Assembly (NCBI RefSeq): GCF_013294065.1
Contig: NZ_JABSNM010000021.1
Span: 24,218 to 88,217 of the forward strand
Direction: 5' to 3'
DNA length: 64,000 nt
From: Sphaerotilus uruguayifluvii
GTDB taxonomy: Bacteria > Pseudomonadota > Gammaproteobacteria > Burkholderiales > Burkholderiaceae_C
Shown: positions 47,720-57,431 of the stretch, piece after piece
Position numbering within the stretch: position 1 is the first letter of the stretch
How the letters are laid out: the number at the start of each line of letters is the position of its first letter
Position numbers and translations under genes: made by a program
Notes under the pieces: model-generated
What the model saw: only the letters and a program-made list of their open reading frames with translations
Told to the model about the DNA's origin: nothing
The model's database searches: none

Positions 47720-48691
47720 ATGTCAAAGCCTCAGAAACCCGCCCCGCTGCCCCCTGGCACGGTGGTCGGAGGCTACCAGGTCATTCGAAAGCTGGCGGCG
47801 GGTGGTTTCGGGGTGGTCTATCTGGCGGAGGATGCGGAACGCCGGCTGGTGGCCCTGAAGGAGTACCTGCCGTCGTCGCTCGCCGAGCGTGCGCCGGGCG
47901 AGCTGATCCCGCGCGTCAAGCCGGACAAGCAGCCGCTCTATCGCCTGGGCCTGAAGAGCTTCTTCGAGGAGGGCCGCTCGCTGGCCCAGATCAGCCATCC
48001 GAGCGTGGTCTCGGTGCTGAACTTCTTCCGCGAGAACGAGACCGTCTACATGGTGATGAACTACCTGCAGGGCGACACGCTGCAGGACTTCATCGTCACC
48101 GCGCGCGATCTCAAGCGCGACAAGGTCTTCCGCGAATCCACGATCCGCAGCCTCTTCGACGAGATCCTGCGCGGCCTGCGCATCGTGCACCAGCACAAGA
48201 TGCTGCACCTGGACATCAAGCCGGCCAACATCTTCATCACCAACGACAACAAGGCGGTGATGCTGGACTTCGGCGCCGCGCGCGAGGTGCTGAGCAAGGA
48301 AGGCAACTTCATCCGGCCGATGTACACGCCGGGCTTTGCCGCGCCCGAGATGTACCGCCGCGACGGCAGCCTCGGGCCCTGGACCGACATCTACGCCATC
48401 GGCGCGTGCATCTACGCCTGCATGCAGGGCTATCCGCCCAACGACGCGCCGCAGCGCATCGAGAAGGACCGCCTCGGCCTGAGCCTGTCCCGGCTGCGCA
48501 ACGTCTACTCGGACAACCTCATCGAGGTGACCGAGTGGTGCATGTCGCTCGATCCGCTGGCGCGGCCGCAGAGCGTGTTCGCGCTGCAGAAGGAGCTCTC
48601 GCGCGAGACCGAGCGGCGCTACACCAAGCTGAGCTTCAGCGAGCGGCTCAAGCTGCAGCTCGAGAACATCAAGTCGGGCGCGAAGGCGTGA
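47720..48691 (+). CDS. Cytoplasmic Ser/Thr protein kinase
   Basis: 323 aa. Kinase subdomains in order: glycine loop LAAGGFGVVYLAE near residue 26, Lys in VALKEYLPSS, catalytic loop LHLDIKPANIFI near residue 163 (HLD instead of the common HRD), DFGAAREVL, and the APE-like PGFAAPEMY. There is no membrane helix or sensor domain; the C-terminal 25 residues are basic. The HRD-to-HLD change is seen in some active bacterial kinases. A PP2C-type phosphatase gene follows directly, so the two form a kinase/phosphatase pair. Confidence 0.9.
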   Translation: MSKPQKPAPLPPGTVVGGYQVIRKLAAGGFGVVYLAEDAERRLVALKEYLPSSLAERAPGELIPRVKPDKQPLYRLGLKSFFEEGRSLAQISHPSVVSVLNFFRENETVYMVMNYLQGDTLQDFIVTARDLKRDKVFRESTIRSLFDEILRGLRIVHQHKMLHLDIKPANIFITNDNKAVMLDFGAAREVLSKEGNFIRPMYTPGFAAPEMYRRDGSLGPWTDIYAIGACIYACMQGYPPNDAPQRIEKDRLGLSLSRLRNVYSDNLIEVTEWCMSLDPLARPQSVFALQKELSRETERRYTKLSFSERLKLQLENIKSGAKA

Positions 48692-48744
48692 GCCCGGCTT
48701 CGCCGCCCGCAGACCCGCCCGACGCCAGCCCGGAACCCCCGTCC

Positions 48745-49656
48745 ATGCGCTTTTCCGTCTACCAGATCAGCCGCCGCGGCGGCCGCGAGAAGAACGAGGA
48801 CCGCATGGGCTACTGCTACACGCGGGACTCGGGCCTGTTCGCGCTGGCCGACGGCATGGGCGGACACCCGGAGGGCGAGGTCGCCTCGCAGATGTCGCTG
48901 CAGACGCTGGCCTCGCTGTACCAGGCCGAGGCGCGGCCGATGCTGAAGGAGCCGCGGCGCTTTCTCAGCGAGGGCATTCTCGCCGGCCACCACCAGCTGC
49001 TGCGCTACGCGGTCGAGCGCGCGCTGCTCGACACGCCGCGCACGACGCTGGTGGCCTGCATCCTGCAGGGCCGCGAGGCCTGGTGGGCGCACTGCGGCGA
49101 CTCGCGCCTGTATCTGGTGCGCGGCGGCCGGCTGATCGCGCGCACCCGCGACCATTCCTACTCCGAGCTGCAGGAGACGCTCAACGGCGTCGTGCCGCTG
49201 GGCGACAAGGTCAACCGCAACGTGCTGTTCACCTGCCTGGGCAGCCCGGGCAAGCCGGTGGTCGACCTGGTCGGCCCGGTGCAGCTGCAGGCCGGCGACC
49301 GGGTGCTGCTGTGCTCGGACGGCCTGTGGGGCGTCATCGACGACGAGACCATCACCCGCGAGCTGGCCGCCGCGCCGATCGGCGAGGCGGTGCCCGAGCT
49401 GGTGGAGCTGGCGCTGCGCACCGCCGGCGACAAGAGCGACAACGTCACCGTCATCGCCGTCGAGTGGGAGGCCGCCGAGGACGAGGACACGCTGGCCGGC
49501 ATCGAGACCGCCGCGCTCGGCGACGACATGTTCGAGTCGACCATCCAGGCCGGCGGTCCCGGGCTCGACGACGGGCAGCTCGACGACGAGGAGATCGAGC
49601 GCTCGATCCGCGAGATCAACGAGGCGATCCGCCGCACCGCGCAGAAGCGCAGCTAG
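48745..49656 (+). CDS. PP2C-family protein phosphatase
   Basis: 303 aa from ATG ([20 protein letters not shown]). Metal-binding motifs are in order: [53 protein letters not shown], and [14 protein letters not shown]-terminal acidic tail of about 60 residues, rich in Asp and Glu, is not part of the fold. A GTG at 48688 overlapping the kinase stop (GTGA) would add 19 Pro/Ser-rich residues. It should reverse the partner kinase. Confidence 0.9.
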   Translation: MRFSVYQISRRGGREKNEDRMGYCYTRDSGLFALADGMGGHPEGEVASQMSLQTLASLYQAEARPMLKEPRRFLSEGILAGHHQLLRYAVERALLDTPRTTLVACILQGREAWWAHCGDSRLYLVRGGRLIARTRDHSYSELQETLNGVVPLGDKVNRNVLFTCLGSPGKPVVDLVGPVQLQAGDRVLLCSDGLWGVIDDETITRELAAAPIGEAVPELVELALRTAGDKSDNVTVIAVEWEAAEDEDTLAGIETAALGDDMFESTIQAGGPGLDDGQLDDEEIERSIREINEAIRRTAQKRS

Positions 49657-49768
49657 CGGCCGGCGCCCTCCCCGCTTTCCTTCTCTCCCTTCCTTTTCAT
49701 CTTCCCGGCGTCCGTGCTGCCCGCGCAGGCGGGCCGCCACGCACCGCCCGGCTTGGCCAGGACCGCAC

Positions 49769-50497
49769 ATGACCACTTCCCGCCCCCTCGACCGCGCGCC
49801 CGACGCGCTGCGCCCCGTCCGCCTGACCCGCGGCTACACCAAGCACGCCGAAGGCTCGGTGCTGATCGAGTTCGGCGACACCCGCGTGCTGTGCACCGCC
49901 TCGGTCGAGGAGCGGGTGCCGCCGCACAAGAAGGGCTCGGGCGAGGGCTGGGTCACCGCCGAGTACGGCATGCTGCCGCGCGCCACCCACACCCGCTCCA
50001 GCCGCGAGGCCGCCAAGGGCAAGCAGACCGGCCGCACGCAGGAGATCCAGCGCCTGATCGGCCGCTCGCTGCGCAGCGTCTTCGACCTGAAGATGCTCGG
50101 CGAGCGCACCATCACCATCGACTGCGACGTGCTGCAGGCCGACGGCGGCACCCGCACCGCCTCGATCACCGGCGCCTTCGTCGCCGCGCATGACGCGGTG
50201 TCGAAGCTGCTGGCGCAGGGCCTGCTGGCCGAGACGCCGATCCGCGACCATGTGGCCGCGATCTCGGTCGGCCTGCTCGACGGCGCGGCGCTGCTCGACC
50301 TCGAATACGTCGAGGACTCGGCCTGCGACACCGACATGAACGTGGTGATGACCGGCTCGGGCGGCTTCGTCGAGGTGCAGGGCACCGCCGAGGGCGTGCC
50401 CTTCAGCCGCGAGGAGATGGACCGCCTGATCGGCCTGGCCGACAAGGGCATCCGCGAGCTGATCGCGCTGCAGCGCGCGGCGCTGGCCGCGAACTGA
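49769..50497 (+). CDS. rph: Ribonuclease PH
   Basis: 242 aa, standard length. It trims tRNA 3' ends by phosphorolysis. Conserved features are [23 protein letters not shown] (parts), [19 protein letters not shown] near residue 55, [32 protein letters not shown] and the C-terminal [11 protein letters not shown]. Followed after 25 bp by rdgB and then hemW. Confidence 0.95.
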   Translation: MTTSRPLDRAPDALRPVRLTRGYTKHAEGSVLIEFGDTRVLCTASVEERVPPHKKGSGEGWVTAEYGMLPRATHTRSSREAAKGKQTGRTQEIQRLIGRSLRSVFDLKMLGERTITIDCDVLQADGGTRTASITGAFVAAHDAVSKLLAQGLLAETPIRDHVAAISVGLLDGAALLDLEYVEDSACDTDMNVVMTGSGGFVEVQGTAEGVPFSREEMDRLIGLADKGIRELIALQRAALAAN

Positions 50498-50522
50498 ACC
50501 GCCAGGACACGGGACACGCACG

Positions 50523-51164
50523 ATGGACACGCTGCGACTGGTGCTGGCGTCGAACAACGCCAAGAAGCTCAAGGAGCTGGGCGCGCTGCTGGCGCCGGCC
50601 GGCGTCGAGCTGGTGACGCAAGGCGCGCTCGGCGTCGCCGAGGCCGAGGAGCCGCACCACACCTTCATCGAGAACGCGCTGGCCAAGGCGCGCCACGCCG
50701 CGGCCGCCACCGGCCTGGCCGCGATCGCAGACGACTCCGGCCTGTGCGTGGACGCGCTCGGCGGCGCGCCGGGCGTCTACTCGGCGCACTACGCCGCGCT
50801 GGAGCCGGCGGCCGACGCCGACCGCGAGGCGCTGCGCGCCCGACAGGACGCGGCCAACAACGCCAAGCTGCTCGCCGCGCTCGACGGCGCCTCGACCCGG
50901 CGCGCGCGCTTCGTCTGCGCGCTGGTCGCGGTGCGCTCGGCCGACGACCCGGAGCCGCTGATCGCCTTCGGCCGCTGGAACGGCGAGATCCTCGCCGCGC
51001 CCGAGGGCGCGGGCGGCTTCGGCTACGACCCGCTGATGTTCATCCCGTCCGAGGGCTGCACCGCCGCGGCGATGCCGGCCGACACGAAGAACCGGCTCAG
51101 CCACCGCGCGATCGCCTGCGCGCAGATGCTCGCGCTGATGCGGGAGGTCTGGCAGCGTGGCTGA
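50523..51164 (+). CDS. rdgB: dITP/XTP pyrophosphatase (RdgB/HAM1)
   Basis: 213 aa. It hydrolyses non-canonical purine nucleoside triphosphates. LVLASNNAKKLKEL at the start, HHTFIENALAKARHAA, AIADDSGLCVDALGGAPGVYSA and GFGYDPLMFIP are family motifs. Its last 8 nt overlap the hemW start, a coupling common in Burkholderiales. Confidence 0.95.
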   Translation: MDTLRLVLASNNAKKLKELGALLAPAGVELVTQGALGVAEAEEPHHTFIENALAKARHAAAATGLAAIADDSGLCVDALGGAPGVYSAHYAALEPAADADREALRARQDAANNAKLLAALDGASTRRARFVCALVAVRSADDPEPLIAFGRWNGEILAAPEGAGGFGYDPLMFIPSEGCTAAAMPADTKNRLSHRAIACAQMLALMREVWQRG

Positions 51165-52422
51165 AGGCATCCCTCTCTCGCCGCTGGATCAGCGCTCGCC
51201 GCCGCCCGCGGCCGACCTGTCCGACCACCAGGCGCTGCTGGCGCGCTACCTGCGCCCGGGCACGCTGCAGCTGGGCGCGCCGCCCCCGCTGGGCCTGTAC
51301 ATCCACCTGCCGTGGTGCCTGCGCAAGTGCCCGTACTGCGACTTCAACTCGCACGAGGCGGCCGCCGGCGGCCATCCCGAGGCGCGCTACCTGGACGCGC
51401 TGCGCGCCGACCTGGAGCGGGCGCTGCCGATGGTCTGGGGCCGCCATGTGCAGACCATCTTCATCGGCGGCGGCACGCCCAGCCTGTTCTCGCCCGAGGG
51501 CATCGAGCGGCTGCTGGCCGACGTGCGCGCGCTGCTGCCGCTCACGCCGGGCTGCGAGATCACGCTGGAGGCCAATCCCGGCACCTTCGAGCGCGAGCGC
51601 TTCCGCGCCTTCCGGCAGGCCGGCGTGACCCGGCTCTCGATCGGGGTGCAGACCTTCGACGACGCTCGGCTGCAGACGCTCGGCCGGGTGCACAGCCGCG
51701 CGCAGGCGCTGGCCGCAGCCGAAGAGGCCCATGCGGCCTTCGACACCTTCAACCTCGACCTGATGTATGCGCTGCCCGGCCAGACGCTGGCCGAGGCCGA
51801 GGCCGACCTGCGCACCGCGCTGGCGCTGGCGCCGCCGCACCTGTCGGTCTACCACCTGACGATCGAGCCCAACACCGTCTTCGCCAGCCGCCCGCCCGCG
51901 GCGCTGCCCGACGACGATCTTGCCAGCGAGATGCTCGACCAGATCACCGCGCTGACCGGCGAGGCGGGACTCGCGCGCTACGAGGTCTCGGCCTACGCGC
52001 GGCCCGGCCACCGCTGCGCGCACAACCTGAACTACTGGCAGTTCGGCGACTACCTGGGCATCGGCGCGGGGGCGCACACCAAGCTGAGCTTCCCGAACCG
52101 CGTCGTGCGCCAGGTGCGATGGCGCGACCCGGCGATGTACATGGAGCACGCGCTGGCCGGCCGGGCGATCTCGAACGACGAGGAGGTCGGGCGCAAGGCC
52201 CTGCCCTTCGAGTTCATGCTCAACACGCTGCGGCTGAAGGACGGCTTCGAGCTGGCGCTGTTCGGCGAGCGCACCGGGCTGCCGCCCTCGGCCGTCGCGG
52301 CCGGGCTGGCCGAGGCCGAGCGGCGCGGCCTGCTCGAACACGACCGCAGCGCCGGCATCGTGCGCCCGAGCGCGCGCGGCTTCGACTTCCTCAGCGACCT
52401 GCAGTCGATGTTTCTGACCTGA
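51157..52422 (+). CDS. hemW: HemW-type radical SAM haem chaperone
   Basis: 421 aa from a GTG. A Pro/Leu-rich lead of 45 residues precedes the radical-SAM cluster C-x3-C-x2-C (CLRKCPYCDFNSHE, near residues 53-60), followed by FIGGGTPSLFS, TLEANPGTFE, RLSIGVQTFDD and the C-terminal HemN-like domain. The CxxxCxxC followed by DFNS is typical of HemW rather than the oxygen-independent coproporphyrinogen oxidase HemN, so haem delivery is the likely role. The stop is inside the 3' end of cheB on the opposite strand (32-nt overlap). Confidence 0.88.
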   Translation: MAEGIPLSPLDQRSPPPAADLSDHQALLARYLRPGTLQLGAPPPLGLYIHLPWCLRKCPYCDFNSHEAAAGGHPEARYLDALRADLERALPMVWGRHVQTIFIGGGTPSLFSPEGIERLLADVRALLPLTPGCEITLEANPGTFERERFRAFRQAGVTRLSIGVQTFDDARLQTLGRVHSRAQALAAAEEAHAAFDTFNLDLMYALPGQTLAEAEADLRTALALAPPHLSVYHLTIEPNTVFASRPPAALPDDDLASEMLDQITALTGEAGLARYEVSAYARPGHRCAHNLNYWQFGDYLGIGAGAHTKLSFPNRVVRQVRWRDPAMYMEHALAGRAISNDEEVGRKALPFEFMLNTLRLKDGFELALFGERTGLPPSAVAAGLAEAERRGLLEHDRSAGIVRPSARGFDFLSDLQSMFLT

Positions 52423-53605
52423 GCGCGCCGGCCGCGCCGCTGCCGACCAGGCCCAGCATCGCCATCAGCCGCGGGCCGATGGCCTGCAGCGCCAGCACCT
52501 CCTGGCAGGCGCCGGCACGGATGGCCTCCTTGGGCATGCCGAAGATCGCGCTGGTGGCCTCGTCCTGGGCGATGTTCCAGGCGCCGGCGTCGCGCATGCG
52601 GCGCATGCCCTCGGCGCCGTCGCCGCCCATGCCGGTCAGCATCACGCCCAGCGCTCGGTCGCCCACCACCTGCGCGACCGAACGGAACAGCACGTCGACG
52701 CTGGGCCGATGCCGGTTGACCGGCTCGGTGTCGGTGACCCGCGCGACCAGGCTGGCGCCGACCTTGACCACCGACAGATGCCGTCCGCCCGGCGCCACAT
52801 AGCCGTGGCCCTGCTGCAGCACCATCTCGTCGCGGGCCTCGCAGACCCGCAGCGTGCCCAGCGTGTCGAGCCGTGCGGCATAGCGCGCGGAAAAGCCCCC
52901 GGGAATGTGCTGAACGATCACCACCGGCGGCACCTGCGGCGACAGTGCGCGGATCACGTGCGGCGTGGCCTCCGGGCCGCCGGTGGAGGCACCGATGGCG
53001 ATCAGCCGGATGCGCCGCTCGCCGACCTCCGCCGCCGCCGAGCCCGGAGCCCCGGGCACGACAGCGGGCGGCGCGGACACCGGCTGCGACAGGGCCGCCG
53101 GCGCAGGCGTGGCCAAGACGCTCGATGGCGTGACGACCGGGGCGGACACCGGCGCACGACGCGCCACCGGCCGGCCCTGAGCCGCCTGGCGCAACGCCGT
53201 CAGCAGCTCGCGCTCGAAGATCTCGAAGGCCCCGGGCACGCCGACCGCGGCCTTGTCGATCACCGCGGCCGCCCCCAGGCCCAGCGCGCGGCTGACGATG
53301 TCGGGCTGGCGCTGCGCCGCCGAGGTGACCATGATCGTCGGCGTCGGCCGCAGCCGCATCAGGCGCTCGAGAAAGTCGAGGCCATCCATCTTCGGCATCG
53401 CCATGTCGAGCGTGATCACGTCGGGATCGAGCTCGCGGATCATCTCGCGCGCCTGCAGCGCGTCGCAGGCGGCGCCGATGCACTCCATGTCGGCCTGGCG
53501 GGCGATGATGCCCGACATCAGGCCACGCATCACCGCGGAATCGTCGACGACGATGATGCGGATCGGTGCGGCCGGCGGGCGCGAGGGCAGGAAAGGCACG
53601 GGCAT
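52391..53605 (-). CDS. cheB: Chemoreceptor glutamate methylesterase/deamidase CheB
   Basis: 404 aa. Receiver domain (residues 12-130) with IIVVDDSAVMRGL and phospho-Asp in VITLDMAMPKMDGL. A Pro/Ala-rich linker (about 155-205) follows, then the methylesterase domain with catalytic Ser in AIGASTGGPEA, His in VQHIPGGFSARYA and Asp in LTGMGGDGAEGM. It resets chemoreceptors by removing methyl groups. A GTG 15 bases upstream is an alternative start. CheD is encoded just upstream; no CheA/CheR/CheW lies in the window. Confidence 0.93.
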   Translation of the reverse strand: MPVPFLPSRPPAAPIRIIVVDDSAVMRGLMSGIIARQADMECIGAACDALQAREMIRELDPDVITLDMAMPKMDGLDFLERLMRLRPTPTIMVTSAAQRQPDIVSRALGLGAAAVIDKAAVGVPGAFEIFERELLTALRQAAQGRPVARRAPVSAPVVTPSSVLATPAPAALSQPVSAPPAVVPGAPGSAAAEVGERRIRLIAIGASTGGPEATPHVIRALSPQVPPVVIVQHIPGGFSARYAARLDTLGTLRVCEARDEMVLQQGHGYVAPGGRHLSVVKVGASLVARVTDTEPVNRHRPSVDVLFRSVAQVVGDRALGVMLTGMGGDGAEGMRRMRDAGAWNIAQDEATSAIFGMPKEAIRAGACQEVLALQAIGPRLMAMLGLVGSGAAGALRSETSTAGR

Positions 53606-53630
53606 GGCTCGGGAGGACACGGGAAGCGGA

Positions 53631-54344
53631 TCAGAACAGGTCGATGCTGCCGGCGGCGGAGGCCGAGGCGCGGCGGCGCGCGTCCTGGTCCAGCGCGATC
53701 GCGGCCTCGCGCTGCGCCGGCGGCAGGCGGCGCACCATCGCGCGCCCCGTCTTCGGGAAGAAGCAGACCTTGCGCGGATAGGGGCCGAGCACGTCCTGCG
53801 ACACCAGCGGGATCTCCTCGGTGCGCAGATAGTCGAGCACGAAGCTGGTGTTGCGCTGGCCGACGTTGAGCGCGCCGTTGCCGGCGATCAGCGCCGCACC
53901 GCCGAAGACCTTGGCCTCCATCGTGCGCCGGGTCGCGCCGCGCTTGATCAGCGCGTTGATCAGCAGCTCCATCGCGCAGGAGCCGTAGCGGCCGCCGTCG
54001 TCGGAGGAGCCGTCGCCCGGCAGCATGAAGTGGTTGATGCCGCCGACCGCCGCCTGGCGGTCCCACAGGCAGGCGGCGATGCACGAACCCAGCGTCGTGG
54101 TGATGACCAGGTCCTCGCTGTGCACGAAGTACTCGCCCGGCATGACCTTGACCGCATCGGCGTTGAAGGCGACCTCGCGATAGAAGAACGAGGCCTCGCC
54201 GGAGGCCCGCCGCTCGGCGCGCATGCGCTCGATCCGGCCGGGCACGACGCGGGCTTCGGACGAGGAAGCATCGGAGTTCCTGGCCCCGGCGGGGCGGCGG
54301 GCATCGGCGGTCGTGGAGGAGGAGGCTCGCTGGGCGTTGGTCAT
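53631..54344 (-). CDS. cheD: Chemoreceptor glutamine deamidase CheD
   Basis: 237 aa. Catalytic Cys in TTLGSCIAACLWD near residue 95, His in GGINHFMLPG and Thr/Ser in RNTSFVLDYL. The N-terminal 50 residues are Ser/Ala/Arg-rich and the last 40 are Arg-rich, both outside the fold. AGGGAA precedes the ATG. It deamidates receptor glutamines and helps set adaptation with CheB, which follows it. Confidence 0.92.
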   Translation of the reverse strand: MTNAQRASSSTTADARRPAGARNSDASSSEARVVPGRIERMRAERRASGEASFFYREVAFNADAVKVMPGEYFVHSEDLVITTTLGSCIAACLWDRQAAVGGINHFMLPGDGSSDDGGRYGSCAMELLINALIKRGATRRTMEAKVFGGAALIAGNGALNVGQRNTSFVLDYLRTEEIPLVSQDVLGPYPRKVCFFPKTGRAMVRRLPPAQREAAIALDQDARRRASASAAGSIDLF

Positions 54345-54508
54345 GACGGATTCCCTGACTGTGTCGGACTGTGCCGTGCAGGTCATCGCCGCCACGGCAC
54401 GAGAAAACCGCCAATCCCCGCCCTTCTTCCCCCGGCCGGCCGGCGGTGGCTGCCTTAGACTGCAAAATCATCGCCCCGCCCCATGCCCTCCAACTTCGAC
54501 GCCCCACC
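54345..54508. promoter_or_regulatory. Divergent cheD / GGDEF intergenic region
   Basis: 164 bp between divergent starts, presumably carrying both promoters. No clear sigma-70 or flagellar sigma-28 pairs were seen. Confidence 0.3.
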
Positions 54509-55273
54509 ATGGCCGCACCGACCGAGGCCCGCCCCGCGATGGGCACCGTGATCGTCGGCGGCCGCCCGCTGCAGGTCGATCTGGCCTTGCAGCTTCTCGA
54601 GCGCGAGGGGCTGCACGCGCTGGCGGGCCACGAGATCGGCTCGCCGGAATGGCTGCAGGCGCTGATCGACGGCCTGTGCATGCTGTCGAGCTGCGATCCG
54701 ATGACCGGCCTGGTCAACCGCCGCCAGTTCGAGGCCAGCCTCGACGGCGAGATCGACCGGGTGGCGCGCTCGGGCGAGTCGGCGATGCTGCTGCTGATCG
54801 ACATCGACCATTTCAAGCGCGTCAACGACACCTACGGCCACGGCGCCGGCGACGCGGTGATCCGCGCCGTCGGACGCACGCTGCAGGACTGCGTGCGCCC
54901 GATGGACACGGTGGCGCGCATCGGCGGCGAGGAGTTCGCCGCGGTGCTGCCGAACTGCCCGGCCAGCTTCGGCGAGGCGGTGGCCGACCGCATCCGCCTG
55001 GCCATCGAGTCCTGCCGCATCGAGGTCGCGCGCCGCGTGCACCTGAGCGTGACCGCAAGCGTCGGCGGGGCCTTCGCGCCGCGCTGGGTGCGCTCGTCGG
55101 CCCGGCTGTGGATGGAGCGCGCCGACCAGCAGCTCTACCGCGCCAAGGCCGCCGGCCGCAACCGAACCTGCATGGAGCTGCCGCCGCATTCGGAGGTCAG
55201 CAACGAGGAGCGCGACATGCTGTTCAGCACCATGTCGGCGTTCATGCCCGACACACTGGATTCCACCCGATGA
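54509..55273 (+). CDS. GGDEF-domain diguanylate cyclase
   Basis: 254 aa. Residues 1-65 are helical without a known sensor fold. The GGDEF domain (about 70-225) has the metal/phosphate region DPMTGLVNRRQFEA, IDIDHFKRVNDTYGH, and the active-site RIGGEEFAAVL, i.e. the intact GG(E)EF form. It should make cyclic di-GMP. No RxxD inhibitory site was noticed immediately upstream of the signature (the segment reads VRPMDTVARIGGEEF). It ends overlapping the next gene (ATGA), linking c-di-GMP to the FleN-like ATPase. Confidence 0.85.
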   Translation: MAAPTEARPAMGTVIVGGRPLQVDLALQLLEREGLHALAGHEIGSPEWLQALIDGLCMLSSCDPMTGLVNRRQFEASLDGEIDRVARSGESAMLLLIDIDHFKRVNDTYGHGAGDAVIRAVGRTLQDCVRPMDTVARIGGEEFAAVLPNCPASFGEAVADRIRLAIESCRIEVARRVHLSVTASVGGAFAPRWVRSSARLWMERADQQLYRAKAAGRNRTCMELPPHSEVSNEERDMLFSTMSAFMPDTLDSTR

Positions 55274-56268
55274 GCACGACGACCCCGACGACCTCGCCCG
55301 GCCCCGAGCCGACCGCGACCGGCCGCGCCGAGCGTCCGCGCGTGTTCGCGATCACCAGCGGCAAGGGCGGCGTCGGCAAGACGATGCTCGCCGCCAACCT
55401 CGCCGCCGCGCTGGCCCGCCGCGGCGAGCGGGTGCTGGTCATCGACGCCGACCTCGGCCTGGCCAACCTCGACGTGGTGCTGAACCTGCAGCCACGCCAC
55501 ACGCTGCACGACGTCTTCACCGGCCGCGGCACGCTCGAGCAGGCGCTGCTGACCGCGCCGGGCGACTTCCAGGTGCTGCTGGCCGGCTCCGGCCTGATCG
55601 AGTACTCGCGGCTGACGCCGACGGTGCGCGAGCAGTTCGCGCGGCTGATCGACACGGTGCGCCCGCACTACGACCGGGTGCTGATCGACACCGGCGCGGG
55701 CATCTCCGACGTGGTGCTGTACGCGATCTCGATGGCCGACGAGACGCTGGTCATCGCCACGCCCGAGCCGACCGCGCTGGCCGACGCCTATGCCACCGTC
55801 AAGGTGCTGGGCCTGCAGCAGGGCCGCGCCTCGATGATGCTGGTGGTCAACCAGACCCATCGCCACGGCGAGGGCCGCCATGTCGCGGCGCAGCTGCAGT
55901 CGGTCATCGACCGCTTCGTCACGCTGCCCGCCGGCGGCTCGATCCGGCTCAGCCCGCTCGGCGAGATCGTCAGCGACACCGCGGTGCGGCAGGCGGTGCA
56001 GCGCCGCCAGCTCGTGACGCTGGCCTATCCCGGCTCGGACGCGGCGCAGGGCATCGCCGCGATCGCGATGCGGCTGGCCACGCTGCACCCGCCGGCCGGA
56101 CGCCAGCCCATGCCCCCCGGCATGCAGATGACGCTGGTCGCGCCGCCGACCCCTGCGCCGGCGGCGCCGGACGTGCCGCCCGGCGAGGCGACCGAGACGC
56201 CGTCGCCCGGACCGGACGCGGCCGGCGCGGCCGTCCCCGGCGAGACGACCGCCGGCAGCACGTCCTGA
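55270..56268 (+). CDS. FleN/FlhG-MinD-family P-loop ATPase
   Basis: 332 aa. Deviant Walker A TSGKGGVGKTMLAANLAAAL near residue 37, switch I/II VIDADLGLANLDVVLNL, VLIDTGAGISD, and ATPEPTALADAYATVK. The absence of a C-terminal amphipathic MinD membrane helix and the LGLANLDVxL motif favour the FleN/FlhG (flagellar number) branch over cell-division MinD. A disordered Pro/Ala tail (about 290-332) is unusual. It is coupled by ATGA to the GGDEF gene and near cheB/cheD, so a motility role is inferred. Confidence 0.78.
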   Translation: MSTTTPTTSPGPEPTATGRAERPRVFAITSGKGGVGKTMLAANLAAALARRGERVLVIDADLGLANLDVVLNLQPRHTLHDVFTGRGTLEQALLTAPGDFQVLLAGSGLIEYSRLTPTVREQFARLIDTVRPHYDRVLIDTGAGISDVVLYAISMADETLVIATPEPTALADAYATVKVLGLQQGRASMMLVVNQTHRHGEGRHVAAQLQSVIDRFVTLPAGGSIRLSPLGEIVSDTAVRQAVQRRQLVTLAYPGSDAAQGIAAIAMRLATLHPPAGRQPMPPGMQMTLVAPPTPAPAAPDVPPGEATETPSPGPDAAGAAVPGETTAGSTS

Positions 56269-56329
56269 CGCCCGGCGGACTGATCGCGCGCATCCCCCGC
56301 GCCGGCGGGCTCGGCTACAGTGCCCCGCC

Positions 56330-56755
56330 ATGAGCACCGACACCGACAACCCCACCCCGAACGATGCCGCGCCCGGCACGCCGGCCACGCCCTACGAATG
56401 GGTCGGCGGCGACGCACGCGTGCGCGAGATGGTCGACCGCTTCTACGACCTGATGGACCTGGAGCCCGCCTACCGCGAGCTGCGCGCAGCGCACGGCACC
56501 ACGCTCGACGACGCGCGCGACAAGCTCTACTGGTTCCTGAGCGGCTGGCTCGGCGGCCCGAACCACTACATCGAGCGCTTCGGCCACCCCCGGCTGCGCG
56601 CGCGCCACCTGCCCTTCCCGATCGGCATCAGGGAGCGCGACCAGTGGGTGGCCTGCATGCACCAGGCGATGCACGAGGTGCAGCTCGACCCGGTGCTGAT
56701 CGAGCGCCTGACCGAGAGCTTCTTCGGCACCGCCGACTGGATGCGCAACCGCTGA
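56330..56755 (+). CDS. Group II truncated haemoglobin
   Basis: 141 aa. The first 20 residues are Thr/Pro/Ala-rich. The globin part has YEWVGGDARVREMVDRFYDLMD, LYWFLSGWLGGPNHYIERFG, and RLRARHLPFPIG containing the proximal His near residue 93, with Trp in QWVACMHQAM typical of group II. It binds oxygen or NO through haem. It stands alone, tail-to-tail with the Smr gene. Confidence 0.92.
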   Translation: MSTDTDNPTPNDAAPGTPATPYEWVGGDARVREMVDRFYDLMDLEPAYRELRAAHGTTLDDARDKLYWFLSGWLGGPNHYIERFGHPRLRARHLPFPIGIRERDQWVACMHQAMHEVQLDPVLIERLTESFFGTADWMRNR

Positions 56756-56759
56756 CCCG

Positions 56760-57431
56760 TCAGCGCAGCCGGCCGTCGGGTCGCCGCGACGAGTCCAGCA
56801 GCACGATCAGCGCGCCGGCGCCGCCATCGGGCCCGCGTGCCTGCGTGAACGCCAGCACCTCCTGGCGCTGCACCAGCCACGAGCGCACCTTGCCCTTGAG
56901 CACCGGCTGGCGCCCCGGCGAGCCCAGGCCCTTGCCGTGGACGACGCGCACGCAGCGCCAGCCGCGCTTGCCCGCATCGATCAGGAAGCCGGCCAGCGCC
57001 TCGCGCGCGGCATCGCGCGTCAGGCCGTGCAGGTCGATCTGGCCCTGCGTGACCCAGACGCCGCGGCGCAGCTTCTTCAGCACGTCGTCGCCGATGCCGG
57101 ACTGGCGGTAGGAGAGCTGGTCGTCGGTCTCCATCAGCGACTCGGGGTCGAACTCGTCGGACAGCGCCACCCGCATCACCTCGGCCTCGTCGAGCTCGCG
57201 CTGGCGTGGATGCGGTCCCGGGCGCGGGCGCATCAGCTCGGCGCGCCCCTGCAGGCGCAGCCGCACCACCGGCCCCACCGTGCGCTCGAACAGCTCGTGC
57301 TCGCGCCGGCGCGCGGCCTCCTCGGCGGCGCGGCGCGCGGCCTCCTCCTCGGCCTGGCGACGGCGCTCGCGCAGCACCCGCTGCACCGCGGCCAGGCCGC
57401 CCAGCGAATTCACCTTCATCGTGGTCGTCAC
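56760..57431 (-). CDS. Smr-domain protein
   Basis: 223 aa from a GTG overlapping the radC stop (GTGA); ATG four codons later is the alternative. The first 80 residues are a Glu/Arg/Ala coiled coil ([20 protein letters not shown]). The Smr domain (about 135-215) has [29 protein letters not shown] and [21 protein letters not shown]. Small MutS-related proteins nick nucleic acids or act on ribosomes. It is co-transcribed with radC. Confidence 0.88.
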   Translation of the reverse strand: MTTTMKVNSLGGLAAVQRVLRERRRQAEEEAARRAAEEAARRREHELFERTVGPVVRLRLQGRAELMRPRPGPHPRQRELDEAEVMRVALSDEFDPESLMETDDQLSYRQSGIGDDVLKKLRRGVWVTQGQIDLHGLTRDAAREALAGFLIDAGKRGWRCVRVVHGKGLGSPGRQPVLKGKVRSWLVQRQEVLAFTQARGPDGGAGALIVLLDSSRRPDGRLR

